DNA of 64,000 bases from Pedobacter insulae (GTDB taxonomy: Bacteria; Bacteroidota; Bacteroidia; Sphingobacteriales; Sphingobacteriaceae). A program made the translations under genes and the position numbers. The notes below the pieces were generated by a model, which saw nothing but the letters and a program-made list of their open reading frames with translations, ran no database searches and was not told the origin of the DNA. The DNA lies in contig NZ_FOPP01000003.1 of the NCBI RefSeq assembly GCF_900113525.1, forward strand, positions 248,001 to 312,000, read 5' to 3'. Positions 17,660 through 27,073 of this stretch are shown here, one piece after another (the stretch's first letter is position 1; every line of letters begins with the position of its first letter).

Positions 17660-19645
17660 ATGAGGAAAACGGTACTTATTATTTTACTATTACTAGGAAC
17701 AGGTTCAATATATGCACAGGTTTTACCAACTGATACTGTACCGGCCATTATCCATTATACGACAACAAATGGAGTTACCAAGTTCAGTTCAGAACTGAGG
17801 CCATTGAGGGCAATTGCTGGTGCCCCTGCCCCATTCTACACTTATTTTTGGGAGTTTGGAGATGGAGGTTTTAGTTTTGAGCCGGAGCCAATGCATGTTT
17901 ACAAGGGCAATGATCCGATTTTAGCAAGGCTTTATGCCACCAACAATTATGATGATGGAAAGAGACCACCTACCAGGCCCAGACCAATTAAGCCTGCCTC
18001 AACCAGACCAATGATCGCATCAACCTCGAAGGAACCAACTTTATTTAAAATGGGCGGTAATATAGAATTGAAAAGTAACTGCATGCCCAAGCCGGGAGAT
18101 GATATGATGCTGGTTTTCGGCTACCGAAATAAGGCAGAAAACGGTCAGCAAAGTTTAAATGGAACAGTTGCCATTTTATTTAATGATAAGGAGTTTGCGA
18201 ATAACAATTTCGTATTAGCCGAAACCAGAGCTTATCATGGTGAGAAAAAAGCAGATTTAAAATCTTTGTTAACTACTGCTTATTTGCCGATTAAAAAGAA
18301 TAATCCGCCGGTTTATTATGCATCGATAAACGAAATACAGCTTAAAGCAGATGAACAAACGCTTTTAAGTGAGAAAGCCAAAGATTTTAAAAGTAGTGAA
18401 ACCTGGCGGTTCGAAAATTTAAAGCAGCATGAAGAGCGCTTTTTGTTTATGCATTTCAAAACTACGCCAGAAATGATTAAGGACACCAATGCTGTAGTGA
18501 GGCTTACTGCGGTTTTTATTCCAGATAACCCCCTTGTAGAAAAAGAATTCTTTAACATGGAATTGCAGATTGTGGCGTCCCATGACCCCAATAAAATGGT
18601 ACTGAGAAAAAGTAGAATGAACTATCGTCTTACGGGAAAGAATAGAGAATTAACCTATAAAATAAGATTTCAGAATACAGGCAAAGGACCTGCGAAAAAG
18701 GTTGATGTTGCGGTTAATATTTCTGAGGTTTTTGACCAACAAACTATTAAAATTACCAATACCAAACCCGAAGTGATTAATTGCGACTCTGCCTATACTA
18801 ACCAAAGCTGCATTAAAATGATCAAAGGAACCGATAGTGTACACTTTGTATTTAGCAATATCTATTTACCCGGGTTACAGCAAAAAGGGGTTAATGATGC
18901 TGATTCGACCATGGGGTTTGTAGAGTATAAAATCAAATTCAAGGAAAAACCAAAAAAGCTCCCTATCAAAAGTGGTGCAGCGATCGTATTCGACAAGAAT
19001 GAGCCAATTTACACTAACAGAGCTGTGGGCCGATTTAAAATGGGCCTTTCGCCGGGTTTAATTGTAGGTTATGGCTTTCCTTTTGAAACCTACAAAAAGA
19101 ATTATATGAACAATAAGAATATAGTAATCGGTGCTAGTTTGGCACCTTATGCACCTCATAGGTATTATTGGCAAGTAGAGGCCTATCTAAATTCTTTTAA
19201 AGAAGGGGCGGATTTAATTAGCTCAGAAGGCTTGGGTAAAGATACTGTAGTAAACAGAATACCTTATCGGATATTAAGTAAAGATTATACAAAATATAAA
19301 AAGGTAAGTACTTTGAACATAGTGCCTGCCCAGCTAAGATATAATGTTAACAAATTTGTAGGTGTGGGTGCTGGTGCGCTGGTTTCATTGGATATTTATA
19401 ACAAAACCACTGATATACTGGATTACACTTTAAGTACCCAAAATGCAAATGGCACAACCGCTAATTCAGATTTGAAGGTGATAGCAAACGAACTTAAAAA
19501 GAATTTTACAGATGCGAACGTCTCCTTCTTCGCCGATGTACAATTAGGTTTGGTGCGAGTTGGCCCTTCCATTGGTTTCCGGTATTTATTTGATCCTAAA
19601 ACCAATAATAACAGGATGGCGACTTATGTAACCTGGAAGTTTTAA
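17660..19645 (+). CDS. Large exported PKD-type protein, function unknown
   Basis: This 661-residue protein has a signal peptide ending near IYAQ (about residue 20). The first domain includes YFWEFGDGGFSFEPEPMHVY (about residues 54-75), the hallmark of a PKD Ig-fold. A central region contains a DUF11-like segment (YKIRFQNTGKGPAKKVDVAV, about residues 333-352). The C-terminal part, with alternating glycine and aromatic residues (VGVGAGALVSLDIY, VRVGPSIGFRYLF), ends in WKF, which looks like an outer-membrane beta-barrel end. It may therefore be a surface-anchored barrel with exposed Ig domains. I do not recognise a named family. It lies between the lipoprotein and CHAT genes in the same direction. 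Confidence 0.75.
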   Translation: MRKTVLIILLLLGTGSIYAQVLPTDTVPAIIHYTTTNGVTKFSSELRPLRAIAGAPAPFYTYFWEFGDGGFSFEPEPMHVYKGNDPILARLYATNNYDDGKRPPTRPRPIKPASTRPMIASTSKEPTLFKMGGNIELKSNCMPKPGDDMMLVFGYRNKAENGQQSLNGTVAILFNDKEFANNNFVLAETRAYHGEKKADLKSLLTTAYLPIKKNNPPVYYASINEIQLKADEQTLLSEKAKDFKSSETWRFENLKQHEERFLFMHFKTTPEMIKDTNAVVRLTAVFIPDNPLVEKEFFNMELQIVASHDPNKMVLRKSRMNYRLTGKNRELTYKIRFQNTGKGPAKKVDVAVNISEVFDQQTIKITNTKPEVINCDSAYTNQSCIKMIKGTDSVHFVFSNIYLPGLQQKGVNDADSTMGFVEYKIKFKEKPKKLPIKSGAAIVFDKNEPIYTNRAVGRFKMGLSPGLIVGYGFPFETYKKNYMNNKNIVIGASLAPYAPHRYYWQVEAYLNSFKEGADLISSEGLGKDTVVNRIPYRILSKDYTKYKKVSTLNIVPAQLRYNVNKFVGVGAGALVSLDIYNKTTDILDYTLSTQNANGTTANSDLKVIANELKKNFTDANVSFFADVQLGLVRVGPSIGFRYLFDPKTNNNRMATYVTWKF

Positions 19646-19664
19646 ACAACAATTAGGCACGAAG

Positions 19665-19723
19665 CGTCATTGCGAGGCATGAAGCAATCTAATGGAGAGA
19701 TTGCTTCGTGCCTCGCAATGACG
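19665..19723. repeat. Palindromic repeat (GTCATTGCGAG family), full copy
   Basis: The arms at 19665-19690 and 19698-19723 are 26 bases each, inverted, with a single mismatch and a 7-base loop. The core is GTCATTGCGAGGCAT...GCAATCT. To the right, degraded partial units of 17-18 bases continue to about 19770 (GGGATTTCGCAATGAC, then two weaker versions). The element lies between the PKD-type and CHAT genes, and its hairpin could also act on transcript ends. Confidence 0.85.
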
Positions 19724-19825
19724 GGATTTCGCAATGACGGGATCTCGTAAATGATGGGATTTCGTAAGTCGGACTCTAGGAAAAACAATCAATTTCTTTA
19801 AATTAGCTGAAATGCAATTCCCTTT

Positions 19826-22510
19826 ATGCGTTCAGTTTTACTACGGTTTACATTTTTAACTTTACTTATAACCTCAAATTCTTTTTTATTTGCGCAAAAC
19901 GATGCCATTCAAAAAAAACTGGACTCTTTAAAAGCAAAAGACGACTTAGGTTCGTGGATTATTGAGCGACTAGATTATGTTTCCATAAATCCCGAACAAC
20001 GATTTGCTTATTTAATGGAGAGTCAGCAACTGTTTTGGCGTAAGCCAAAAACCTATGAGGAGCATTATATTTTTTTAGATCTACTGAACAACCAGGGATA
20101 TTATCAACTGCTGGATGGCAATATATTGGGCGCTATTAAAAGTTATGAGGATGCCTACGCCTACTATCTAAAAAATAAAATTTCTGGTTACGAAATTGTA
20201 GAATATACTTTGAAACCCTTGAGTAATAACTACACTAGAATAGGCGACTATGAAAGAGCTCTATACATGCAGTTACTATCCGTTAAGTTTTTGATAAAAA
20301 TTAAAGACAAGCCTGAAAATATTGCTGCTGTGTATAGCAATATCGCTATTTCTTATCAATCGATGGGCAACCTTGCAGCTGCTGAAAAGCATATCAATGC
20401 CGGCTTGAAATTGGTGGGCACCAACAGTCAGTTAAACATTATTTTAACTAATATATTAGCGGAAGTGTTAGTTGATCAACAAGCATATCTGCAGGCAGAA
20501 AAATTGATTGAAAATAACATCCAAAAACAAAAAAAAGTAACCGTAACTACCGCCTATTGGTTAATGGGATCCTATACTACTGCCGGAAAAATTAATAAGG
20601 CGCTAAATAAACTGAAAAGGGCCGAAAACTATCTCCATAAGGCATTAGGAATACTCGATAAATACTATAATGGCACTAGATTAAGAGAAAAGGCAAATAT
20701 CTTAACTCATTTAGGTACAATCAAATTACTCGAGAAAGACCCATTGGCTGCAATCGATTACTTTAATCAAACACTTTTTACTTTAAAAATAACCGACCGT
20801 AATGCTAAAGTTAATAATCACAAAATATATGGTGATAATATGCTCATTGATGCTTTTAGAGAACGTGCAGAAGCTTATCTGCAATTAAAAAACCCCAATG
20901 AAGCCTATCAAAACATTAAACGGGCCTTGCTATCGGCGGATAAAATTAGAAATGAATTTGGCGATGATAGAACCAAAGAGCGTTTACAGGGGAATCTAAA
21001 GACCATTGCAGAAAAAGGCATTGAAATCTGTTTCAATTTATACCAAAAAATTAAAGATCCATCGCTTCTAAATGAAATCTTAACTTTGGCTGAGCAAACT
21101 AAAGCTAGAACACTCTTAGACCAAATTAATCGTAATCAGAATTTAGGTTCGGTAAATAAAAAAGACTCTCTTTTTATTCGGAAACAAGCTTTAGAAAGAG
21201 CAATCGTCTACAATGAAAAACAAGAAATTGAAGGCAGAACAAATAAGGTGTCAATTGCAACAGCGGCCTTAAAATATGATCTCGCTTTAGTAGACAAAAA
21301 GATCAAGCAAAAATATCAGCAATTTAATGCTGACTATAATAGTTTGCCGATTGATAAAGTTTTAGCGGCCATGCCGAACCAAAAAACAATCGTTTATTTC
21401 TTTGGTAGTAAAGCCATCTATCTCATTGATATCGAAAAAAGAAAGGTTAACAATGTCATTAAATTAAATAATGCGAAATCCATTAAGCTAGCTATTAAAG
21501 CTTACACAAACACCTATTTTCAGCTCGGACCTAATGCAATGATCAATGCGCCCAAGGCATTTTACGCAGCATCGAATAAAATTTACCAATCTATTCTAGG
21601 TGGCATTGAGCTTCCAAAAAACGAAGCGGTAATGATTGTCCCCGATGATGTGCTGGGTTATATCTCTTTTGATGGTTTAATCACTGATCAACGTTATAGA
21701 CCTAGCATTTCAAATTGGCCATTTTTAATTAAGAATAATCACATTACTTATGCTTTCTCTCTAAAAACTTTGGTTGCCAATAAAATGGAATCTACTGGTG
21801 CAAATTTTAGCGGGCTTTTTGTAACACACCAAAAAAACAGCAATCAACCCCTAAAAGCAGTAGAAGATGAAGCTCATGCGATTGAGAAAACTATCGAAGG
21901 GGACTTCCTATTCAATGAGGAAGTGACCACATCCGCACTTAATCGTGCTTTCGAACAGAGTAGAGTATTACATATTAGTACCCATGCGTATTTATCGGGC
22001 AACAATCAAGAACCTACCTTAGATCTCGACCAAGAAAAATTATTTCTATTTGAGCTCTCGGCAAAAAAATATTCGCCCTCACTAGTGGTTTTAAGTGCCT
22101 GCCGAACTGCAGATGGATTACTTGCAAACGGCGAAGGAATCATCAGTCTATCAAGAGGTTTTAATGCAATTGGAACCCCCGCTACCATCGCCGGTTTGTG
22201 GAATGTAAATGATGTAACCGCAGCGAAAATCATCAGTAGTTTTTATCTGCATTTGGTAAACGGAAAAAGTAGTGGAGAAGCTTTGCATCAAGCTAAAATA
22301 GATTGGTTAAATAACCCTCAAAACAACAGCTCGCTTTACCTGCCCTATTATTGGGATAACTTGATCTTAATGGGCAATGATCAGGTGATACCATTATCTA
22401 AAGCCACCGACTGGAAGCTGATAATTGGAATCACTGGGGGGATATTGATTTTGGCAATATTAGCATGGTTAACAAAGATCTATTTAAAACCATCTACTTC
22501 TTTGCCTTAA
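19826..22510 (+). CDS. Exported TPR-CHAT domain protease-like protein
   Basis: This 894-residue protein has an N-terminal signal peptide (FLTLLITSNSFLFAQ), about 400 residues of TPR-like helical repeats (ISYQSMGNLAAAEKHINAGL and similar), a coiled linker, a CHAT domain (about 580-855) and a transmembrane helix near the C-terminus (about 866-886, IIGITGGILILAILAWL). CHAT proteins are caspase-like cysteine proteases. The dyad is intact: His720 in HISTHAYL and Cys759 in LSACRTADG. The predicted topology puts TPR and CHAT outside the cytoplasm, anchored at the C-terminus. Proteolysis itself is not proven by sequence. It is the last gene of the sigma/anti-sigma-flanked group and converges on glgB. 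Confidence 0.9.
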   Translation: MRSVLLRFTFLTLLITSNSFLFAQNDAIQKKLDSLKAKDDLGSWIIERLDYVSINPEQRFAYLMESQQLFWRKPKTYEEHYIFLDLLNNQGYYQLLDGNILGAIKSYEDAYAYYLKNKISGYEIVEYTLKPLSNNYTRIGDYERALYMQLLSVKFLIKIKDKPENIAAVYSNIAISYQSMGNLAAAEKHINAGLKLVGTNSQLNIILTNILAEVLVDQQAYLQAEKLIENNIQKQKKVTVTTAYWLMGSYTTAGKINKALNKLKRAENYLHKALGILDKYYNGTRLREKANILTHLGTIKLLEKDPLAAIDYFNQTLFTLKITDRNAKVNNHKIYGDNMLIDAFRERAEAYLQLKNPNEAYQNIKRALLSADKIRNEFGDDRTKERLQGNLKTIAEKGIEICFNLYQKIKDPSLLNEILTLAEQTKARTLLDQINRNQNLGSVNKKDSLFIRKQALERAIVYNEKQEIEGRTNKVSIATAALKYDLALVDKKIKQKYQQFNADYNSLPIDKVLAAMPNQKTIVYFFGSKAIYLIDIEKRKVNNVIKLNNAKSIKLAIKAYTNTYFQLGPNAMINAPKAFYAASNKIYQSILGGIELPKNEAVMIVPDDVLGYISFDGLITDQRYRPSISNWPFLIKNNHITYAFSLKTLVANKMESTGANFSGLFVTHQKNSNQPLKAVEDEAHAIEKTIEGDFLFNEEVTTSALNRAFEQSRVLHISTHAYLSGNNQEPTLDLDQEKLFLFELSAKKYSPSLVVLSACRTADGLLANGEGIISLSRGFNAIGTPATIAGLWNVNDVTAAKIISSFYLHLVNGKSSGEALHQAKIDWLNNPQNNSSLYLPYYWDNLILMGNDQVIPLSKATDWKLIIGITGGILILAILAWLTKIYLKPSTSLP

Positions 22511-22552
22511 AATAAATGGGATAAAAAGTTCTTTTCATAAAAAATGATTCAG

Positions 22553-24499
22553 TTAAGCCTTTTTAAAAATAGCTACCCCCAATGGCGGCACATTAATTAA
22601 AATAGATTGCTGCTGTCCATCCCATTCAATGTTTTCTGCACTAACCGCTTCTTCATTTAATTTTCCACTGCCAAAGAACTCCATTGAATCTGTATTAAAT
22701 ATTTCCTTCCATTTGCCTTTACCCGGTGCACCAACACGATAATCCGTCCTAAAAACAGGTGTGACGTTTATTAAAACCAACAAAGTGTCTTTTGCTTTAT
22801 TAGAACGACGAACATAACTGTAAACCGAATGATCGGCATCATCTGCATTAATCCAGTCAAAACCCTCATAAGAGAAATTATAATGATATAAAGCAGGTTC
22901 CTTTCGGTAGAGATTATTAAGTGCTTTCACCAATTGTTGCATTCCCGCATGTGGCGGATATTGGAGCAAGTCCCAGTTTAGCGACTGGGTAAAGTTCCAT
23001 TCGGTAGTTTGTGCAAACTCATTGCCCATAAATAAGAGTTTGGTACCTGGATGGGTAAACATATAAGCATACAGCGTTCTTAAATTAGCGAACTTTTGCC
23101 ATTCATCGCCAGGCATTTTATAGATCATGGATGATTTACCGTGCACCACTTCATCATGCGAAAAGGGAAGCATAAAATTCTCGGTAAAAGCATACGTTAT
23201 ACTAAATGTTAATTGGTGATGCGTAGCTTTTCGATTAATCGGATCATTCTTGAAATATTTCAGCGTATCATTCATCCATCCCATCATCCATTTCATGCCA
23301 AAACCTAGTCCCCCAGCATACACAGGCCGTGTTACTCCATCAAATGTACTGCTCTCTTCTGCGATGGTCTGAACACCATTATAATTCCCGTAAATAGCTT
23401 CATTTAAATCTTTAAGAAAAGTAATTGCGCCTAAATTTTCGCTGCCCCCAAATTCATTGGTTCCTGCTTCCTCTGGAGTTCTAGAAAAATCGAAATAAAG
23501 CATGGAGGCAACGGCATCGACCCTTAAGCCATCGGCATGAAACTGATCGATCCAAAATAATGCATTGCTAATTAAAAATGAACGAACCTCATTTCTATCA
23601 TAGTTAAAAATATAAGATTTCCAATCGGGGTGAAAACCTTTGCGCATATCGGCGTGCTCAAATAAATGCGTGCCATCAAAGTAGAATAGGCCATTTGCAT
23701 CGCCTGGAAAATGCGACGGTACCCAATCTAAAATTACTGCGATATTATTTTTATGCAATTCTTCTATTAGGTACATTAAATCCTGTGGATGTCCATGCCT
23801 GGAACTGGCTGCAAAATATCCTGTAATCTGATATCCCCATGAAGGATAATAGGGATATTCCATAATCGGCATCAGTTCAACATGTGTAAAGCCCATCTCC
23901 AATAGATATGGAACTAAGGTTTTCGCAATTTCGCCATAACTTAATACACGTTCTGGATTTGCCGGGTCACGTTGCCATGACCCCAAATGCACTTCATAGA
24001 CAGAAATTGGCTGATTGAGTGCATTTAATTTGGGACGTTTACTTAACCAGGCTTTGTCTTTCCAACGATAAGCTGTATCCCAAACTATAGAAGCCTTTTG
24101 GGGTGGATGCTCCCAACGTAAAGCATAAGGGTCTCCCTTTTCGATATCACTTCCATCAAACCCTTTGATATAATATTTATAAACTTCGCCTTTGCCAACA
24201 TTCGGGATAAAGCCTTCCCAAATCCCGGAGGCATCCCGTCTTTTATTCAGATAATGTGTATGGCGGCTCCAATTGTTAAAATTTCCAATCACGGTAACTT
24301 CTTGCGCGTTGGGAGCCCATACTGCGAAATACGTGCCTTTAATTTTATCAAGCTCGCAAAGATGAGCACCCATTTTTTCGTAGAGACGAAAATGTTTTCC
24401 TGATAAGAACAAGCCTATGTCAAAATCAGTCAATAAACTATGCTCCCAAACGGTTTGTGTTAAGCGCTTAGCGGTTGGCGGTTGGCGTTCTGGAAGCAT
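22553..24499 (-). CDS. glgB: 1,4-alpha-glucan branching enzyme
   Basis: This 648-residue enzyme makes alpha-1,6 branches in glycogen by transferring a cleaved alpha-1,4 chain. It has an N-terminal CBM48 domain (GTYFAVWAPNAQEVTVIGNF), a GH13 catalytic barrel and a C-terminal all-beta domain. Catalytic residues are visible: nucleophile Asp328 in GLRVDAVASML, acid/base Glu381 in TIAEESSTF, and the SHDEVVHGK transition-state motif. It lacks the long extra N-terminal domain of E. coli GlgB. It is the most downstream gene of the minus-strand alpha-glucan group, separated by 94 bases from the GH31 gene, and links maltodextrin uptake to glycogen storage. Confidence 0.96.
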   Translation of the reverse strand: MLPERQPPTAKRLTQTVWEHSLLTDFDIGLFLSGKHFRLYEKMGAHLCELDKIKGTYFAVWAPNAQEVTVIGNFNNWSRHTHYLNKRRDASGIWEGFIPNVGKGEVYKYYIKGFDGSDIEKGDPYALRWEHPPQKASIVWDTAYRWKDKAWLSKRPKLNALNQPISVYEVHLGSWQRDPANPERVLSYGEIAKTLVPYLLEMGFTHVELMPIMEYPYYPSWGYQITGYFAASSRHGHPQDLMYLIEELHKNNIAVILDWVPSHFPGDANGLFYFDGTHLFEHADMRKGFHPDWKSYIFNYDRNEVRSFLISNALFWIDQFHADGLRVDAVASMLYFDFSRTPEEAGTNEFGGSENLGAITFLKDLNEAIYGNYNGVQTIAEESSTFDGVTRPVYAGGLGFGMKWMMGWMNDTLKYFKNDPINRKATHHQLTFSITYAFTENFMLPFSHDEVVHGKSSMIYKMPGDEWQKFANLRTLYAYMFTHPGTKLLFMGNEFAQTTEWNFTQSLNWDLLQYPPHAGMQQLVKALNNLYRKEPALYHYNFSYEGFDWINADDADHSVYSYVRRSNKAKDTLLVLINVTPVFRTDYRVGAPGKGKWKEIFNTDSMEFFGSGKLNEEAVSAENIEWDGQQQSILINVPPLGVAIFKKA

Positions 24500-24550
24500 A
24501 GTTTTTTAGTTGATAGTTTCAGTTCAATTAACCCAGTGATTTTATGATTT

Positions 24551-24570
24551 TCGTGCCTCGCAATGACGGG
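24551..24570. repeat. Half-site of the GTCATTGCGAG palindromic repeat family
   Basis: The right arm only (TCGTGCCTCGCAATGACGGG) is present between the GH31 and glgB genes, followed by a weaker partial unit (CTCATGACGG). The left arm is missing. It matches the right arm of the copy at 19698-19723. Confidence 0.75.
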
Positions 24571-24593
24571 ACTTCTCATGACGGCCTAAAACA

Positions 24594-27059
24594 CTAAGCG
24601 CCAATGACCTTAATATGCATAAAATTCTTATTCGACTTAAACCTAAGTCTTTTTCGATCATCAATATTAAATTCGGTTATCTCTTTATCATCGACAAAGA
24701 TTTTGCTTACTTCAAAAGGCAGACCAATTACGTTGTAATCATATAACTCATAGTTGGGTGTATAAAGTCCTTCGATAACTTGTTGGATGACCAAGTTTTT
24801 GCCATCACCTTTAACACTAAATTTTTTCTCTAAGTAAATATCCTGTTCGTAAGCAAATGTATCGCCGTGATCTTCGAACATGAACGAATTTACTTCATAC
24901 CCAGCATAGTAAATATTTAACCATACCTCGTCAATCGGTTTTTCGCCAACATATTGCATAACTGGGTATTCCGGAACAACAGAGCCTGCTCTCACAAACA
25001 ATGGCATATCTTCTAAAGGTGCCTGAACATCGTATTCATTTTCACCATTCAACAATTCATGTGTCCAGAAATTATACCACTGACCTTTAGGCAGGTACAC
25101 CAGTCGTGAGGTTGCACCTTGCTCCAAAACCGGGCATACCAGAATTTTATCTCCAAATGTAAACTCATCCTGACGGTAGTGATTGCTCACATACTCTTGT
25201 TCAAGCATTGCCAATGGTCTTAAAATTGGGAAACCATAGCGGTGATGCTCCCAAAATACCGAATAGATATAAGGCATTAATTGATATCGCAGTTCAATAA
25301 ACTTACGGTTAATACTTGTAAAAGGTTCTCCAAAGCTCCATGGTTCACGTTCCGAGGTATCTCCGGCAGAATGTGCGCGCATAAAAGGTGAGAAAGTACC
25401 TAATTGGATCCAACGGGTAAATAATTCGCCATCTGGCTCGCCACTAAAACCACCTATATCGGTACCAACAAAGGGAACACCAGAAATCGACATGCGCTGA
25501 CATTGAATATTACCTAATTTTAAATGTTCCCATGTAGCCACATTGTCGCCCGTCCAAACGCATGCATAACGTTGCACACCCGAATAGCCTGCTCTAGTAA
25601 TGGTAAACGGACGTTTATTACGCATCAGTTTTTTCAAACCGTCATAGGTTGATCGCACCATTTGCATTCCATAAATGTTATGCGCTTTGCGATGTGAACC
25701 ACGATAGCCATCGTAATTATGGCGTACATCATTTGGGAATGTTCCAGCTCCAAATACGGCGGGCTCATTCATGTCATTCCAAAATCCAGCAACGCCCAAA
25801 TCAATCAATTCTTTATACAAACCACCCCACCATTCTCTTACGGTTGGATTGGTAAAATCTGGAAATTGACAACGGCCCGGCCATACATGCCCTTCCATAA
25901 AGTAATCATCGCTCCGGCGACAAAAATAATTGTTTTCTTTACCTTCTTTAAAAACCCAATAGTTATCGTCGACTTTAATTCCAGGATCGATCATCACAAC
26001 GGTTTTCATGCCAATATTGGCTAAATCCTTGATCATCTTTTTGGGATCAGGAAAATATTTTTTGTTCCAAGTAAAACACCTATACCCATCCATATAATCG
26101 ATATCCAAATAAATGGCATCGCATGGAATTTGACGTTGCCTAAAGCCTTCAGCAATTTCCCTAACCTTCTTTTCCGGATAATAGCTCCATCTACATTGAT
26201 GAAAACCTAATGCCCATTTTGGTGGTAGTTGATGTGTGCCTGTTAAAGTTTGATAACGTTTAACTACGTCCATCATATGAGGCCCGTGGATATAGTAATA
26301 TTGTAGCTCTCCACCATCAGCCCAGAAACTTGTTTTTTCGTAATTCTCCTTTCCGAAATCGAAATAAGAACGAAAAGTATTATCGAAGAAGATACCGTAG
26401 GCGGCCGCTTCATGAACGCCTATATAAAACGGAATAGTTCGGTACAACGGATCTTGATCCCAGCCAAAAGAATAAGCATCGGTATTCCAGTTTTGAAATT
26501 TCCGTCCGCGCAAATTCATATTGCCCGATTTATCGCCTAAGCCAAAGAAGTTTTCTTCAGGAAGACATTCTTTGGTCGCATAAACGTAATAGCCTCCAAA
26601 CTCCACATTTTCTTCCCAATGCATAGCCGAGGCATCTTTGCTCATTTCCAATCCCGTTAAATTATCCGAGAAAGAAATTAAGAAATCCGCCTTGTTAACT
26701 TTACAGGTGACGGTATTAGTAGAAATGGTATAATCATCATCATTTTCCTTTAAGCTAAATGTTGTTACTTTTTGATCAACTTGAGGAACAGCATAGGAGA
26801 AATCATCTAAAAAAACACCATGCGGTGCGAGTCTAACTCTAATGATCTCATCACTTACTACCCGCACTTCTACTTTGGCATTGCCATCTGAGAAATAAAA
26901 TTTATTACCCTCTTTTTTAACTTTCTTAACATCAGTTAAATATTCCTTAACTATTGGTTTTAAATTAGTAACAGGATTATTTAAGTGCTGAATGATTTCT
27001 TCTTCAATATGTTCTGATTTAATTTCTTCGATGTGGTCTTTATTTATCTCGTCTGCCAT
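24594..27059 (-). CDS. GH31 alpha-glucosidase
   Basis: This 821-residue glycoside hydrolase family 31 enzyme releases glucose from the non-reducing end of alpha-glucans. It has an N-terminal beta-sandwich (about 50-260), a catalytic barrel with the family signature GFWNDMNEPAVFG (nucleophile Asp429) and RAHSAGDTSEREPW (acid/base region), then proximal and distal C-terminal beta domains. No signal peptide is seen, so it is probably cytoplasmic. The start used is preceded by 14 bases after the transporter stop codon, consistent with one transcript. It would act on maltodextrins brought in by the transporter gene upstream. Confidence 0.94.
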   Translation of the reverse strand: MADEINKDHIEEIKSEHIEEEIIQHLNNPVTNLKPIVKEYLTDVKKVKKEGNKFYFSDGNAKVEVRVVSDEIIRVRLAPHGVFLDDFSYAVPQVDQKVTTFSLKENDDDYTISTNTVTCKVNKADFLISFSDNLTGLEMSKDASAMHWEENVEFGGYYVYATKECLPEENFFGLGDKSGNMNLRGRKFQNWNTDAYSFGWDQDPLYRTIPFYIGVHEAAAYGIFFDNTFRSYFDFGKENYEKTSFWADGGELQYYYIHGPHMMDVVKRYQTLTGTHQLPPKWALGFHQCRWSYYPEKKVREIAEGFRQRQIPCDAIYLDIDYMDGYRCFTWNKKYFPDPKKMIKDLANIGMKTVVMIDPGIKVDDNYWVFKEGKENNYFCRRSDDYFMEGHVWPGRCQFPDFTNPTVREWWGGLYKELIDLGVAGFWNDMNEPAVFGAGTFPNDVRHNYDGYRGSHRKAHNIYGMQMVRSTYDGLKKLMRNKRPFTITRAGYSGVQRYACVWTGDNVATWEHLKLGNIQCQRMSISGVPFVGTDIGGFSGEPDGELFTRWIQLGTFSPFMRAHSAGDTSEREPWSFGEPFTSINRKFIELRYQLMPYIYSVFWEHHRYGFPILRPLAMLEQEYVSNHYRQDEFTFGDKILVCPVLEQGATSRLVYLPKGQWYNFWTHELLNGENEYDVQAPLEDMPLFVRAGSVVPEYPVMQYVGEKPIDEVWLNIYYAGYEVNSFMFEDHGDTFAYEQDIYLEKKFSVKGDGKNLVIQQVIEGLYTPNYELYDYNVIGLPFEVSKIFVDDKEITEFNIDDRKRLRFKSNKNFMHIKVIGA

Positions 27060-27073
27060 AAAAATTTAAACAA

